DNA from: UBA961 sp049426725
GTDB lineage: Bacteria > Bacteroidota > Ignavibacteria > Kapaibacteriales > UBA961
Direction of reading: 5' to 3'
DNA: 64,000 nt
Assembly: GCA_049426725.1 (NCBI GenBank)
Contig: JBMSYN010000003.1
Coordinates: forward strand, 62,001-126,000
In this document: positions 35,401 to 43,753 of the stretch, in pieces
Layout of the letters: every line of letters starts with the position of its first letter
Position numbering within the stretch: position 1 is the stretch's first letter
Notes under the pieces: model-generated
What the model saw: the letters and a program-made list of their open reading frames with translations, nothing else
Told to the model about the DNA's origin: nothing
Database searches by the model: none
Translations under genes and position numbers: made by a program

Positions 35401-37513
35401 AATCGGTTGTGAAACATCGAGTTTCAAAGAGACATAGTTTATCGACATATTGTGAATCTTTCAATGGTTTGAAATCTATCTGAACATTTTTTGTTTCACC
35501 CGGGGCTATACTGAATGATCTGCCACCCGGAAAGAAAAACACTTCACCGACCTCGAAGTAAAATGAGATATTCAATGGATCAACAGCTTCATTTTTAATT
35601 GAAGCGATTATGCGTTTTTGTTGTCCAACGATGCAGTCACCGGAATCAATGATTCTGGCAGTCCATCGTACTTTTGCTTCATATCCTGTTCCGGATAAAT
35701 AGATCTTTTTCTCAAATGTGCAGGAAATTCCTCTTATTGTGTAGCGAATGATTGCTGAATCATTGTATTTGCCTGACCTTTGAGGAAAGAATCGAAAATA
35801 ATTGGCTGAGTATCCTGTATTGGGATTCAAGACGGGTTTATTTCCAAGTTTTCTTCCTGTGAATCCTGCAGGCACAATGATCGTGTCTATTGTAATTGGA
35901 CGCGAAGTGAGATTCTTCCAAACCCACATGCTTGGATTTGATAAAGTATTAATACATTCCACTCCCCAACGAACTGAATCAACTTTTCTGTTTCCTGCTT
36001 CATTGGTTATAGCCAATACTTCTCGCACAACACCTCTGACCGGAACTGTGATGAACTTAGGTTCGCATTTGTCTGTGGTGTTTATCGTGAGCGTATCAAA
36101 AAAGATATTTGATGTATCAGTTGGATTTACTCTAAACCTCACAACTATATCAACGCATTTACCAGGTTGAATAATTGCAGGAAGTGCAGGGGATAAAATG
36201 CTGAATCTTCCGGGAATTTTATTGACTATTGAGGTTATTGAAACAGCTCTTCCTTGTCCTGGTCCCAAGGAATCAGAATAATTGCAAATCTTGTATGTTG
36301 TGTCTTTAAAGGTTTGCGAAGGACAACCAACATATAATGTATCAAAATTGATTGGAGTTCTGGGGAAGGATAATTCCGTTTTTCTATTCAGGCGTATTGG
36401 AACAACTATTTCTCGTCCACAGGCATTTGTTGGTCTGATTTTTAAATCTGCAATCAGTGGTCCAACTACACTCGTTCTTACTCTAACATTAATCGTATCA
36501 GGTTTGCCAGGCAATAGATTAGTTGAAGCTTTGTTGATGGTGAATGCATTTTTGTCAACATTGTCCATGATGAATGTTGCGCCGCTGCCACAAACAGAAG
36601 TATCAGTAATGATGAATGTAAATGTTTTTTCTTGCAAGCATTGTAATTCTTCTGTCACTGAAGTGGGTTGGACAATTACTTTTTGTTGTAATGCTCGATC
36701 AGAGGTTACACATCTTGTTCCGCTAAACATTGTACCATTGAAATTCTTACCTGTTGCATCGCAAAGTGAAACAACTCCATCTGCTTCATTGCATCTGTAA
36801 TACAATGTCAGATTTGGTGTATTCCATGCAAGTGAATTTGACATATTACAATACAGTTCGGATGGCGATAAAGCCTTGTTCCAAAGTCGTATTTCATCCA
36901 TTTGTCCTCTGAAAGTACGATTGATGGTTGTATTATCAGACAAACCATTTGTACTTCCAAACATTAATTTTAACCCTTGTTTTTCCGGTGGTCGCAGATA
37001 TGAAGCAGGATAGGTTGGATTATTGGTAGGGCCTGCAACGAGCTCGCTATTCACATATATCGATACGGTATTTGCAGCACCATTGAATATTGCAGCAATA
37101 TGTGTCCACTTTCCAAAAAATGATGCAAAGGGAACGCTTGTTTTTGTATTATCAACACTACGAAGTTTTGTGCCATCGCCATTTACTTCGAAAACTAAAT
37201 CATTGTTTTGATTGATGAATAATTGCCATGAATCATTATTGTCGAAGCTTGGCCCCCAAAGCCCACCAAGAAACTGCACTGTATTGGGTAAACGATCAAT
37301 TTTGACCCACATTTCGAGTGTCATTGCAGTTTGTTTTCTGTCGGGTATTGAATAGCCGGCAACTTCTACGAAATGCGCTCCTCTTCCACTATTAACAGAC
37401 ATTTGAACCGCTCTACCTATACAAGAGCGATCTTTATCACAGGCAGGTTGGGCAAATAGTCGAAAAGAGCATAAGCCAAGGAGCAAGAGAAATATTGGGG
37501 TAAAGTGCTTCAT
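32495..37513 (-). CDS. giant T9SS-exported protein with LamG, ASPM/SPD-2/Hydin-like repeats and cohesin-like domains
   Basis: A 1672-residue secreted protein. A signal peptide (about 1-21) is followed by a LamG/concanavalin-like domain (about 35-265, with MTLEMWVKI and GQMDEIRLWNKALS). Many Ig-like units of roughly 100 residues follow, with recurring PGD..V.V.F.P..... patterns like ASPM/SPD-2/Hydin or choice-of-anchor repeats. Two cohesin-like beta modules lie late in the chain. The last 80 or so residues form a type IX secretion C-terminal sorting domain (HVPNPAMNNTEIRF, SGLSSGTYFYVL, KLEVIR). It is probably exported to the cell surface as an adhesin or matrix protein. The cysteine content is high for this class. 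It sits 28 bases after hprK. Confidence 0.85.
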   Translation of the reverse strand: MKHFTPIFLLLLGLCSFRLFAQPACDKDRSCIGRAVQMSVNSGRGAHFVEVAGYSIPDRKQTAMTLEMWVKIDRLPNTVQFLGGLWGPSFDNNDSWQLFINQNNDLVFEVNGDGTKLRSVDNTKTSVPFASFFGKWTHIAAIFNGAANTVSIYVNSELVAGPTNNPTYPASYLRPPEKQGLKLMFGSTNGLSDNTTINRTFRGQMDEIRLWNKALSPSELYCNMSNSLAWNTPNLTLYYRCNEADGVVSLCDATGKNFNGTMFSGTRCVTSDRALQQKVIVQPTSVTEELQCLQEKTFTFIITDTSVCGSGATFIMDNVDKNAFTINKASTNLLPGKPDTINVRVRTSVVGPLIADLKIRPTNACGREIVVPIRLNRKTELSFPRTPINFDTLYVGCPSQTFKDTTYKICNYSDSLGPGQGRAVSITSIVNKIPGRFSILSPALPAIIQPGKCVDIVVRFRVNPTDTSNIFFDTLTINTTDKCEPKFITVPVRGVVREVLAITNEAGNRKVDSVRWGVECINTLSNPSMWVWKNLTSRPITIDTIIVPAGFTGRKLGNKPVLNPNTGYSANYFRFFPQRSGKYNDSAIIRYTIRGISCTFEKKIYLSGTGYEAKVRWTARIIDSGDCIVGQQKRIIASIKNEAVDPLNISFYFEVGEVFFFPGGRSFSIAPGETKNVQIDFKPLKDSQYVDKLCLFETRCFTTDCIQVKGRGVLETFKFDPIMMKTENVLGCGEQLDTLDILNIATFNQRVQKFALADPSGKYSIISPPNLLSLDTIIPTGGKLRVIFKYTPNDITKDRADRAFLNYESNTVKWSAPLYGTSANPKLFITPLTTFGTVEVSDTISQTILVENVSFLPVRLDSLTIPQGFTIVSMSKAIPTVMAPRDSILVRVRFKPDSAKTYNGIIKAYSDYPCPISEQGSLTGRGIIIPLDVPISLMNWGYTKPCDCIERRLPLVNQSIVHGMTVDSLIIDSTGIPNGTPQFWSWSSTYSPKGTLPYTIPKDATDTVKVLFCPRTPAEDKYINCAAQIRIKAYGPGWSKNNFRVVLAGKRALTYKPEPISLTFPPTPVDTTLNPLLGRVTIPSFDKNPDQFPIVIDSISFFPDERVFTAAKFDGTPFTQVTLRSGDTLRFQLLFKPRAPRLYQARVVLHVSQPCAETDTTILVTGLGQANPFGMSFTFDNQRILRDTFPATQCDTVRIPVFASRDIPAELIDIHCGLEHDTTQLQYIGVESPYLSNSCDVKYSPGISIATYPRGTLIKVKNFCKVDSTKPIFTALFQSKTKKRASIPIFIDSVFFDTEKVILYRIYAEPDTGQVVIKQSSLKVLGAASYDSVRILDCIDTTLSILNDGDLPIKISSIIGLPKGFSLIGSTPPLDSLLQPNDTLQCIIRFCPRSSSSISSKIDVNSLIPCTISDTSSVAGIGFAPNLEVPFSIGQRISIIDTVSGALGDKVSVPISIGEDFSTSYRSITYYLQSVSFALTLKYNPNALKYESIDQSLSKNIDIIYAPGNLTLQFKQLDSVKKGELAKVNFTIAVPDSAISSMYIEPIIVTTDSLPFVNIIPLLENATCIITPKCGLHTLSFDTDLPTLMQHVPNPAMNNTEIRFVLNEKVAYTLSLYSSDGTFIKTISSSTSTVEKGEYSQLLDVSGLSSGTYFYVLEAGHYKATRKLEVIR

Positions 37514-37541
37514 TGATTGTTTAAGGGTAGTATGTGTATGT

Positions 37542-38561
37542 TTATTCTATGTCGCTTTGAAAATAGGAAATCAATCGATCATCATGCAGAGAAGACAATT
37601 CATCAGTCTTTTTTTGTATTTCTTGTTCCAATGTTTCTGAAAATACATTTGCAGCATGATAGCCATAGGTTTTAAGCAAATAATTCAGAGCAATCACTTC
37701 GGCAATAACCGTGACATTCTTTCCCGGAAAAATAGGAAGAATCACTCTAGAAACAGGAACTTGAAGAATCGAAAAAGGATCTTCATCGAGTCCAGTTCTT
37801 GTATAATTACCGTCTTTGTTCCATTCTTCGAGTTCTACCACTATTTCCAATCTTTTTTGGAAGCGTATGGCACGGATGCCGAACATTTTCTCAACATTTA
37901 TGATACCGAGCCCTCGTATTTCCATGAAATGCTTTACGAGTGAAGTCCCAGTACCCATGAGTACATTTTCGCGTTTTTTTGTGAGCATAATCACGTCATC
38001 TGCAACTAGGCGATGACCTCTTTCAATCAAGTCAAGAGCAATCTCACTCTTTCCAATTCCACTTCTACCATGAAGAAGAACCCCTACACCATAAATATCC
38101 ACAAAAGAACCATGAACCACTGCCTGTTCGGCAAATTGATCTTCCAAGAAATCAGATAGCAAGGCAATGGTTTTTGTTGTTCCAAATGGTGTTTGAAACA
38201 TAGCGATATTGTGTTGCTTTGCAATCTCGATGATTTCATTATCTATTACATGATCATTTGTTGCAATAATGCAGGGAATATCAAACTCTGCCAAAGTTTT
38301 GAAAGACTTGATTCTATCTTCATGAGATAATGACTGAAGATAGTAAATTTCTGTATTTCCAAATACTTGTACTCTATGATAAGTAAATAACCCCACAAAA
38401 CCCGCTAAAGCCAATTGAGGGCGATGCAGACTCTTGTCGGTGATGAAATTATCAAGTCCAATTTCACCCGTCAATTGCGTCCATTGAATTGGAGCTTTGA
38501 GGAGAAGTCTGACCGGAATCATTTCTTTGGAAATAGGTTTTATTTGATCGAGTAAGCTCAT
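37542..38561 (-). CDS. hprK: HPr(Ser) kinase/phosphorylase
   Basis: HprK/P (339 residues, slightly longer than the Firmicute enzyme). It has an N-terminal DRTGG-like domain, the catalytic His in VVHGSFVDIYG (about H150), the Walker A loop GRSGIGKS (165-172) and the family signature EIRGLGIINVEKMFG. In Firmicutes it phosphorylates HPr; in Gram-negatives without a full PTS its target is usually an HPr-like protein of unclear role. It follows hpf by 13 bases, a linkage also seen in other Gram-negative groups. Confidence 0.93.
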   Translation of the reverse strand: MSLLDQIKPISKEMIPVRLLLKAPIQWTQLTGEIGLDNFITDKSLHRPQLALAGFVGLFTYHRVQVFGNTEIYYLQSLSHEDRIKSFKTLAEFDIPCIIATNDHVIDNEIIEIAKQHNIAMFQTPFGTTKTIALLSDFLEDQFAEQAVVHGSFVDIYGVGVLLHGRSGIGKSEIALDLIERGHRLVADDVIMLTKKRENVLMGTGTSLVKHFMEIRGLGIINVEKMFGIRAIRFQKRLEIVVELEEWNKDGNYTRTGLDEDPFSILQVPVSRVILPIFPGKNVTVIAEVIALNYLLKTYGYHAANVFSETLEQEIQKKTDELSSLHDDRLISYFQSDIE

Positions 38562-38574
38562 GCATTTTCCATAG

Positions 38575-38868
38575 TTACATTCTTCGATAGTCGGATTGTT
38601 TTTCTCTTAATCTGCGTAATTGTGATATCATTTTATCTGTGGCTGAATGAATCGCTTTATCAAAATCATGTCCGGAATCTTTTGAACTGAGAACATGATG
38701 ATTGACATGCACGATAAATTCTACTTCTTTATCATGTTCTTCAGATAGCACAACTTCTGTACTTGTAATTTGAGGATGTGCTTTTGAAAATTGTTCTGCT
38801 TTGTTTTTCAATGTCTCTTGCAATTCTGGCCAGGCTTTGAAATGTCTGGCTGTAATGGTGAAAATCAT
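38575..38868 (-). CDS. hpf: short ribosome hibernation-promoting factor (HPF/RaiA family)
   Basis: A 97-residue S30AE-family protein with the expected fold pattern: MIFTITARHFKAWPEL, the VVLSEEHDKEVEFIVHV strands, and a basic C-terminal helix ending REKQSDYRR. It lacks the C-terminal dimerisation domain of long HPF, so it is of the short type. The ATG at 38866-38868 is fixed by an excellent ribosome-binding site. It lies between arginase (20 bases) and hprK. Confidence 0.92.
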   Translation of the reverse strand: MIFTITARHFKAWPELQETLKNKAEQFSKAHPQITSTEVVLSEEHDKEVEFIVHVNHHVLSSKDSGHDFDKAIHSATDKMISQLRRLREKQSDYRRM

Positions 38869-38873
38869 GATGT

Positions 38874-38880
38874 CCTCCTT
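38874..38880 (-). promoter_or_regulatory. strong Shine-Dalgarno site of hpf
   Basis: Minus-strand AAGGAGG lies 5 bases before the hpf ATG. Most starts in this window have weak or no such motif, so it both decides the start (over one 15 codons upstream) and suggests high translation. Confidence 0.85.
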
Positions 38881-38888
38881 GGAATAGA

Positions 38889-39800
38889 TTATAAAATTCG
38901 TTTTCCCATACATGATGCCACGATATCTGTGGCAAAGATTGCACTGGCATTCATATCATCCAAAATTGGATTGACTTCGCTAACTTCAAATGAAGAGACA
39001 AGTCCGCTTTCTGCAGCCAATTCCATGATAAGATGTGCTTCTCTGAAAGATAGCCCACCCGGAACAGGCGTCCCAACTCCTTTTGCAACACTTGGATCAA
39101 CGCTATCTAAATCAAAACTTATATGGAGATGATCGACTGTCGATCTCATGCGTTCAAGCGTTCGCATGGTGATATCATACATCCCATTTTTGTCAATCGA
39201 TACCATTGTATGTACTGTAACTCCAACCTCGCGAATGAAGTCTCTCTCGCCCGGATCAATAGATCGAGCACCAATTATCACCAAATGTTCAGGCTTGATT
39301 TTGGGTCCGGGATAATGCAAATTCACAAGTTCATCAGCTCCATAACCCATTGAAATTGCAAGTGGCATTCCATGAATATTACCGGATGGAGTTGTATCTG
39401 GAGTATTCATGTCGGCATGTGCATCTATCCATAATACACCAAGAGTTTTGCCATGCTTCTTACAATGACCGGAAATTCCGGCAATTGTTCCAATACCCAT
39501 TGCATGGTCACCTCCAATGATCAAAGGGAAACCATTATTGTCCAATACGGATTCAACTTTCGAAGCAAGTAATGTATTAGCATCTTTGATGCTAGGCAAG
39601 AACTTCAATGTATCGCTGTATATGTCACTTGTTTCTTGATTTGCGACTGGAATATCCCCTTCATCTATGATTCTGTAGCCCAATGAACGAATTTTTTCTG
39701 CAAGCCCCGCGATTCGCAAAGCTGATGGACCCATGTCTACACCCCTTCTGCCGGATCCAAGATCCATAGGGAACCCAATGATATGTACTGATTTATCCAT
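38889..39800 (-). CDS. rocF: arginase
   Basis: Arginase (303 residues) hydrolyses arginine to ornithine and urea at a dinuclear Mn site. Metal ligands are in GGDHAMG (about H99), DAHADMN (about D126, H128, D130) and SFDLDSVDPS. The substrate-binding GNIHGMPLA segment and the C-terminal SFEVSEVNP favour arginase over agmatinase or formimidoglutamase. It heads the arginase-hpf-hprK group. No urease or ornithine-using genes are in the window. Confidence 0.93.
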   Translation of the reverse strand: MDKSVHIIGFPMDLGSGRRGVDMGPSALRIAGLAEKIRSLGYRIIDEGDIPVANQETSDIYSDTLKFLPSIKDANTLLASKVESVLDNNGFPLIIGGDHAMGIGTIAGISGHCKKHGKTLGVLWIDAHADMNTPDTTPSGNIHGMPLAISMGYGADELVNLHYPGPKIKPEHLVIIGARSIDPGERDFIREVGVTVHTMVSIDKNGMYDITMRTLERMRSTVDHLHISFDLDSVDPSVAKGVGTPVPGGLSFREAHLIMELAAESGLVSSFEVSEVNPILDDMNASAIFATDIVASCMGKRIL

Positions 39801-39935
39801 AAATGCTGCTTATCTATTACTTATGGTGAATGAATAACCTCACAGAAAATACGGGAAAAGACTGAACCCTCAAAAACAGAAGAAAAAACCTTTGATGCAA
39901 ACTGATTTTGGATGCTATTATTGGCTAAAATTCAG

Positions 39936-39943
39936 TAATTTTG
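39936..39943 (+). promoter_or_regulatory. putative -7 element for tRNA-Leu
   Basis: TAATTTTG matches TAnnTTTG and ends 11 bases before the mature tRNA 5' end, giving a very short leader. A TTTG lies 25 bases further upstream, longer than the usual spacing. Confidence 0.4.
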
Positions 39944-39954
39944 CAATACATAAT

Positions 39955-40039
39955 GCCCGGGTGGCGAAATGGCAGACGCACGAGACTTAAAATCTCGGGT
40001 ATGGCAACGTACGTGCGGGTTCGAGTCCCGCCCCGGGCA
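39955..40039 (+). tRNA. tRNA-Leu (anticodon UAA)
   Basis: An 85-nucleotide type II tRNA. Acceptor stem GCCCGGG/CCCGGGC pairs perfectly. The anticodon stem CGAGA/TCTCG encloses loop CTTAAAA with anticodon TAA. A long variable arm and the T arm GCGGGTTCGAGTCCCGC follow. The discriminator base is A and CCA is not encoded. It stands alone, 94 bases before the 2-oxoglutarate dehydrogenase gene. Confidence 0.97.
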
Positions 40040-40133
40040 CAATGATCGATGTTTTTCTCGATACAGAACTTGTTTGTGATGCAGTATTTGCATTCACCGG
40101 CATGTATTGATTATATAACACAAGAGCTATCCA

Positions 40134-43100
40134 ATGTTGACTCCCAATAGTGCATATATTGATGATCTGTATGCCGACTTTCTTCATGATCCCAATTCAG
40201 TGGGAGAGGAATGGCGAGCATATTTCCAAGCAAGAAAGGATGCAACCATTTCCTCGATGCAAGAACAACCATTTCAATCGCATGATGACATGATTGAAGT
40301 TGTACAGGAGACTCCACCTTCAAAACCCCAGCCGAAAGTTGAGCAACAACAAAGCCAAGTTAAACAAGACACAACCATTCCACTTGCTTCATCAGACATA
40401 CCCGAAAAATTATCTAGTATTGGAATGCGCATTGCTTCCAATATGTCGCAATCACTCAATGTTCCAACAGCTACTTCTTTCAGAGTTATTCCTGTAAAAG
40501 CTTTGGAAGAAAATCGCAGATTGATCAATCGACATCTCGATCGAAACAAAAAGAAAAAAGTTTCATATACACATATCCTTGCATGGGCACTTGTAAAGGC
40601 ATTGGTAAAATATCCTCACATGAATGATGCCTTTTCAGTGATAGATGGAATACCGCATAGAATAAAAAGATCATCAGTAAATATTGGTCTGGCTGTAGAT
40701 GTAACGCGTAAAGATGGAATGCGTATGCTTGTTGTACCAAGCATAAAAAATGCGCAAGCCCTGACATTTTCAGATTTCTGTGCTGAATATGATGGTTTGA
40801 TTGCAAAAGCAAGAACAAACAAACTCACTGTTGATGAATTATCAGGTGCTTCCATTTCGCTGACCAATCCCGGTACAATTGGCACTGTTTCATCTGTGCC
40901 ACGTTTGATGGAAGGTCAAGGGCTAATCATAGCAACCGGTTCAATAGAATATCCTGCTGAATTTCAAGCAGTGATGCCCGATGTATTATCAACATTGGCA
41001 ATCAGCAAAGTTCTCACAATCACAAGCACCTATGATCATCGCATCATTCAGGGCGCTGAATCCGGAGAATTCCTTGCTTATGTGCATAAGTTGGTTTTGG
41101 GTGAAGAACATTTCTATGATCAGATTTTTGCAAATCTTCATATACCATTTGAGCCTGTTCGTTGGCAGAAGGATAATCGTATTAATCCTTTCATGCCACA
41201 GGATGAATTGGAGTCATTGGACAAAGAAGCTCGTGTTGCCCAACTCATAAATGCATATAGAGTTCGCGGACATTTTCTCGCGGATGTCAATCCACTCGGA
41301 CTCCAAGCTTATTATTATCCAGAATTAGATCCGGCAGCCTATGGTTTTACCATTTGGGATTTGGATAGGGAATTTGACACCGGTGGTCTTGGTGGCATAA
41401 ACCGTGCATCACTCCGTGATATCATTGATATGCTTCATGATACCTATTGCGGAAAATTGGGGATTGAATACATGCATGTTCAGGATCCCGTGAAAGAGCG
41501 CTTCATTCAAAAGTGGGTTGAACCAACACGGTTTTCATATTCATTTTCCAAAGAACAAAGACTTCATATATTCAAGCATCTCACCAAAGCAGAACAATTC
41601 GAGCAATATCTTCACACAAAATATTTAGGGTCGAAAAGATTTTCTCTTGAAGGTGGAGAAACAACGATCACTTTTCTTGAGAAGACTCTTGAATTATCAT
41701 CAAGAGAATCATTGCATGGTGTGGTGATTGGGATGGCTCATAGAGGTCGCTTGAATGTACTGGCGAATATTTTAAACAAACCTTATGATAAAATCTTTGA
41801 TGAATTTGAAGGCAATTATGATCCAAATTCTTTTGAAGGTTCAGGTGATGTAAAATATCATCTAGGTGCAACAGGAGTCTTTACATCCAGAACAGGAGAA
41901 ACGGTCAATGTCATGCTCGCACCAAATCCAAGTCATTTGGAAGCAGTGAATCCTGTTGTTGAAGGCATGGCAAGAGCATTGGATGATATGATTGATGATA
42001 AAGATTGTGATTCTCACTTGCCAATTCTTGTTCATGGAGATGCCGCCTTTGCCGGACAAGGCGTAGTGCCCGAAACATTGAACTTGTCTCGTCTATCCGG
42101 ATATAAAACCGGTGGTACAATTCATGTCATCATCAATAATCAAATTGGTTTCACAACATCTCCTGATGATGGCAGATCTACGCCTTATGCGAGTGATATC
42201 GCAAAGATGTTACAAGTGCCTATCATTCATGTGAATGGTGATGATCCTGAAGCTGTTCGTATTGCGGCGATGTTTGCTTTTGAGTATAGACAGAAATTCA
42301 ATGATGATGTCATTGTTGATTTATTCTGCTACAGAAAATACGGGCATAATGAAACAGATGAGCCAAGTTATACTCAGCCACTTCTGTATAAAAAAATCAA
42401 GGTACAAGTACCTGTCCGTCAGCAATATGCACATACGTTGAAAGCAAGTGGTGTGTTTACTGAAGAAGAATTGAATGGCATCATGAGTGAAGTGAAAGAA
42501 GAATTGAACTCTGCATTTTCTGCACGAAATTCTTCTTCATCAAGAGTACATAATCCATATTCCGGAGCAAATGTATTTTCTCATGTTGAAACGAAAGTTG
42601 ATCCTTCGATTCTGAAATCAATCGTTGAGAAAATATCTCATGTTCCTGCTGGATTTACTGCAAATCCTAAAGTCGTGGATCTTCTCAATAAGCGTTCTCA
42701 CATGCTTGATTCTGATCAACCAGCAATTGATTGGGCTATGGGTGAGGCATTGGCTTTTGGTTCTTTGCTACTCGAAGGACATGACATTCGCATGAGCGGT
42801 CAAGATTGCGGTCGTGGCACTTTTAGTCATAGGCATGCAATACTGCGTGATTTCCAGACTGAAGAAGAATTGATTTTGTTGAATAAACTTTCTGATAATC
42901 AAGGACAACTCAGAATATACAATAGTCCATTGTCTGAAGAAGCTGTGCTTGGTTTTGAATTCGGTTATTCCACTATTCTTGTCAATGGATTGACGCTTTG
43001 GGAAGCGCAGTTTGGAGATTTTGTGAATGGTGCACAAGTTGTGATAGATCAGTTCATCAGTAGTTCTGAAGCAAAATGGGCTCAACATTCGAATCTTACA

Positions 43101-43751
43101 TTATTGCTTCCGCATGGCTATGAAGGACAAGGACCGGAGCATTCCAGCGCTCGTCTTGAACGATTCCTTCAGCTCTGTGCTGAGAACAATATGTTTGTTT
43201 GTAATTTCACGACACCCGCTCAATATTTTCACGCATTGCGTCGCCAAGTGAAAGCACCATACAGAAAACCAATGATTGTGATGTCTCCAAAAGAGATACT
43301 TCGCAAACCAATTTCTGTATTGAGTGATTTATTGGTTCCTTCATTCCAAGAAATCATCAATGATGATGCAATCATCAATCCATCTTCAGTTGAACGCGTT
43401 TTGCTTTGTTCGGGTAAAGTTTATTATGACTTGATTGCCGAAAGAGCTAAACTCAATGCCCAGCAATCTGTTGCAATCATCAGAGTTGAGCAATTATATC
43501 CTTTCAGGGATGATTATGCAAGTGCGATGTTGGCGCAATATTCGAATGCAAAGTTTGTGAAATGGGTTCAAGAAGAACCAAAGAATCAAGGTTCTTGGTA
43601 TTTCATTGCACCTCGTTTGGCGGAGATTCTTTCTGCCGGACAACAGTTGTCATATGCAGGTAGACCCGAAGCTGCAAGCCCGGCTACCGGATTTGGTAAA
43701 AAGCATGAAGTTGAAAAGCAGGCATTTCTTGCAACTGCATTTCATCAGTAA
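40134..43751 (+). CDS. kgd: fused 2-oxoglutarate dehydrogenase E2-E1 (KGD/OdhA type)
   Basis: A 1205-residue TCA-cycle enzyme. The first 30 residues resemble the E1o N terminus (SAYIDDLYADFLHDP), then a Pro/Gln-rich linker. Residues about 85-330 are an E2 succinyltransferase catalytic domain without any lipoyl domain, with the active-site motif STYDHRIIQGAESGEF (H302). Residues about 370-1205 are the thiamine-dependent E1o, with GMAHRGRLNVLANI, GDAAFAGQGVVPET near 635 and NNQIGFTTSP. This layout and the DHRIIQG sequence match mycobacterial KGD and corynebacterial OdhA, which use a separate lipoyl-bearing E2. The ATG at 40134 begins the E1o-like N terminus. It converges with lptD, with stops 2 bases apart. 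Confidence 0.93.
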   Translation: MLTPNSAYIDDLYADFLHDPNSVGEEWRAYFQARKDATISSMQEQPFQSHDDMIEVVQETPPSKPQPKVEQQQSQVKQDTTIPLASSDIPEKLSSIGMRIASNMSQSLNVPTATSFRVIPVKALEENRRLINRHLDRNKKKKVSYTHILAWALVKALVKYPHMNDAFSVIDGIPHRIKRSSVNIGLAVDVTRKDGMRMLVVPSIKNAQALTFSDFCAEYDGLIAKARTNKLTVDELSGASISLTNPGTIGTVSSVPRLMEGQGLIIATGSIEYPAEFQAVMPDVLSTLAISKVLTITSTYDHRIIQGAESGEFLAYVHKLVLGEEHFYDQIFANLHIPFEPVRWQKDNRINPFMPQDELESLDKEARVAQLINAYRVRGHFLADVNPLGLQAYYYPELDPAAYGFTIWDLDREFDTGGLGGINRASLRDIIDMLHDTYCGKLGIEYMHVQDPVKERFIQKWVEPTRFSYSFSKEQRLHIFKHLTKAEQFEQYLHTKYLGSKRFSLEGGETTITFLEKTLELSSRESLHGVVIGMAHRGRLNVLANILNKPYDKIFDEFEGNYDPNSFEGSGDVKYHLGATGVFTSRTGETVNVMLAPNPSHLEAVNPVVEGMARALDDMIDDKDCDSHLPILVHGDAAFAGQGVVPETLNLSRLSGYKTGGTIHVIINNQIGFTTSPDDGRSTPYASDIAKMLQVPIIHVNGDDPEAVRIAAMFAFEYRQKFNDDVIVDLFCYRKYGHNETDEPSYTQPLLYKKIKVQVPVRQQYAHTLKASGVFTEEELNGIMSEVKEELNSAFSARNSSSSRVHNPYSGANVFSHVETKVDPSILKSIVEKISHVPAGFTANPKVVDLLNKRSHMLDSDQPAIDWAMGEALAFGSLLLEGHDIRMSGQDCGRGTFSHRHAILRDFQTEEELILLNKLSDNQGQLRIYNSPLSEEAVLGFEFGYSTILVNGLTLWEAQFGDFVNGAQVVIDQFISSSEAKWAQHSNLTLLLPHGYEGQGPEHSSARLERFLQLCAENNMFVCNFTTPAQYFHALRRQVKAPYRKPMIVMSPKEILRKPISVLSDLLVPSFQEIINDDAIINPSSVERVLLCSGKVYYDLIAERAKLNAQQSVAIIRVEQLYPFRDDYASAMLAQYSNAKFVKWVQEEPKNQGSWYFIAPRLAEILSAGQQLSYAGRPEAASPATGFGKKHEVEKQAFLATAFHQ

Positions 43752-43753
43752 GA

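Noticed and set aside
36282..36800. 172-residue plus-strand open frame inside the T9SS gene
   Set aside because: Antisense shadow of the repetitive beta-rich protein; no start signal or domain.
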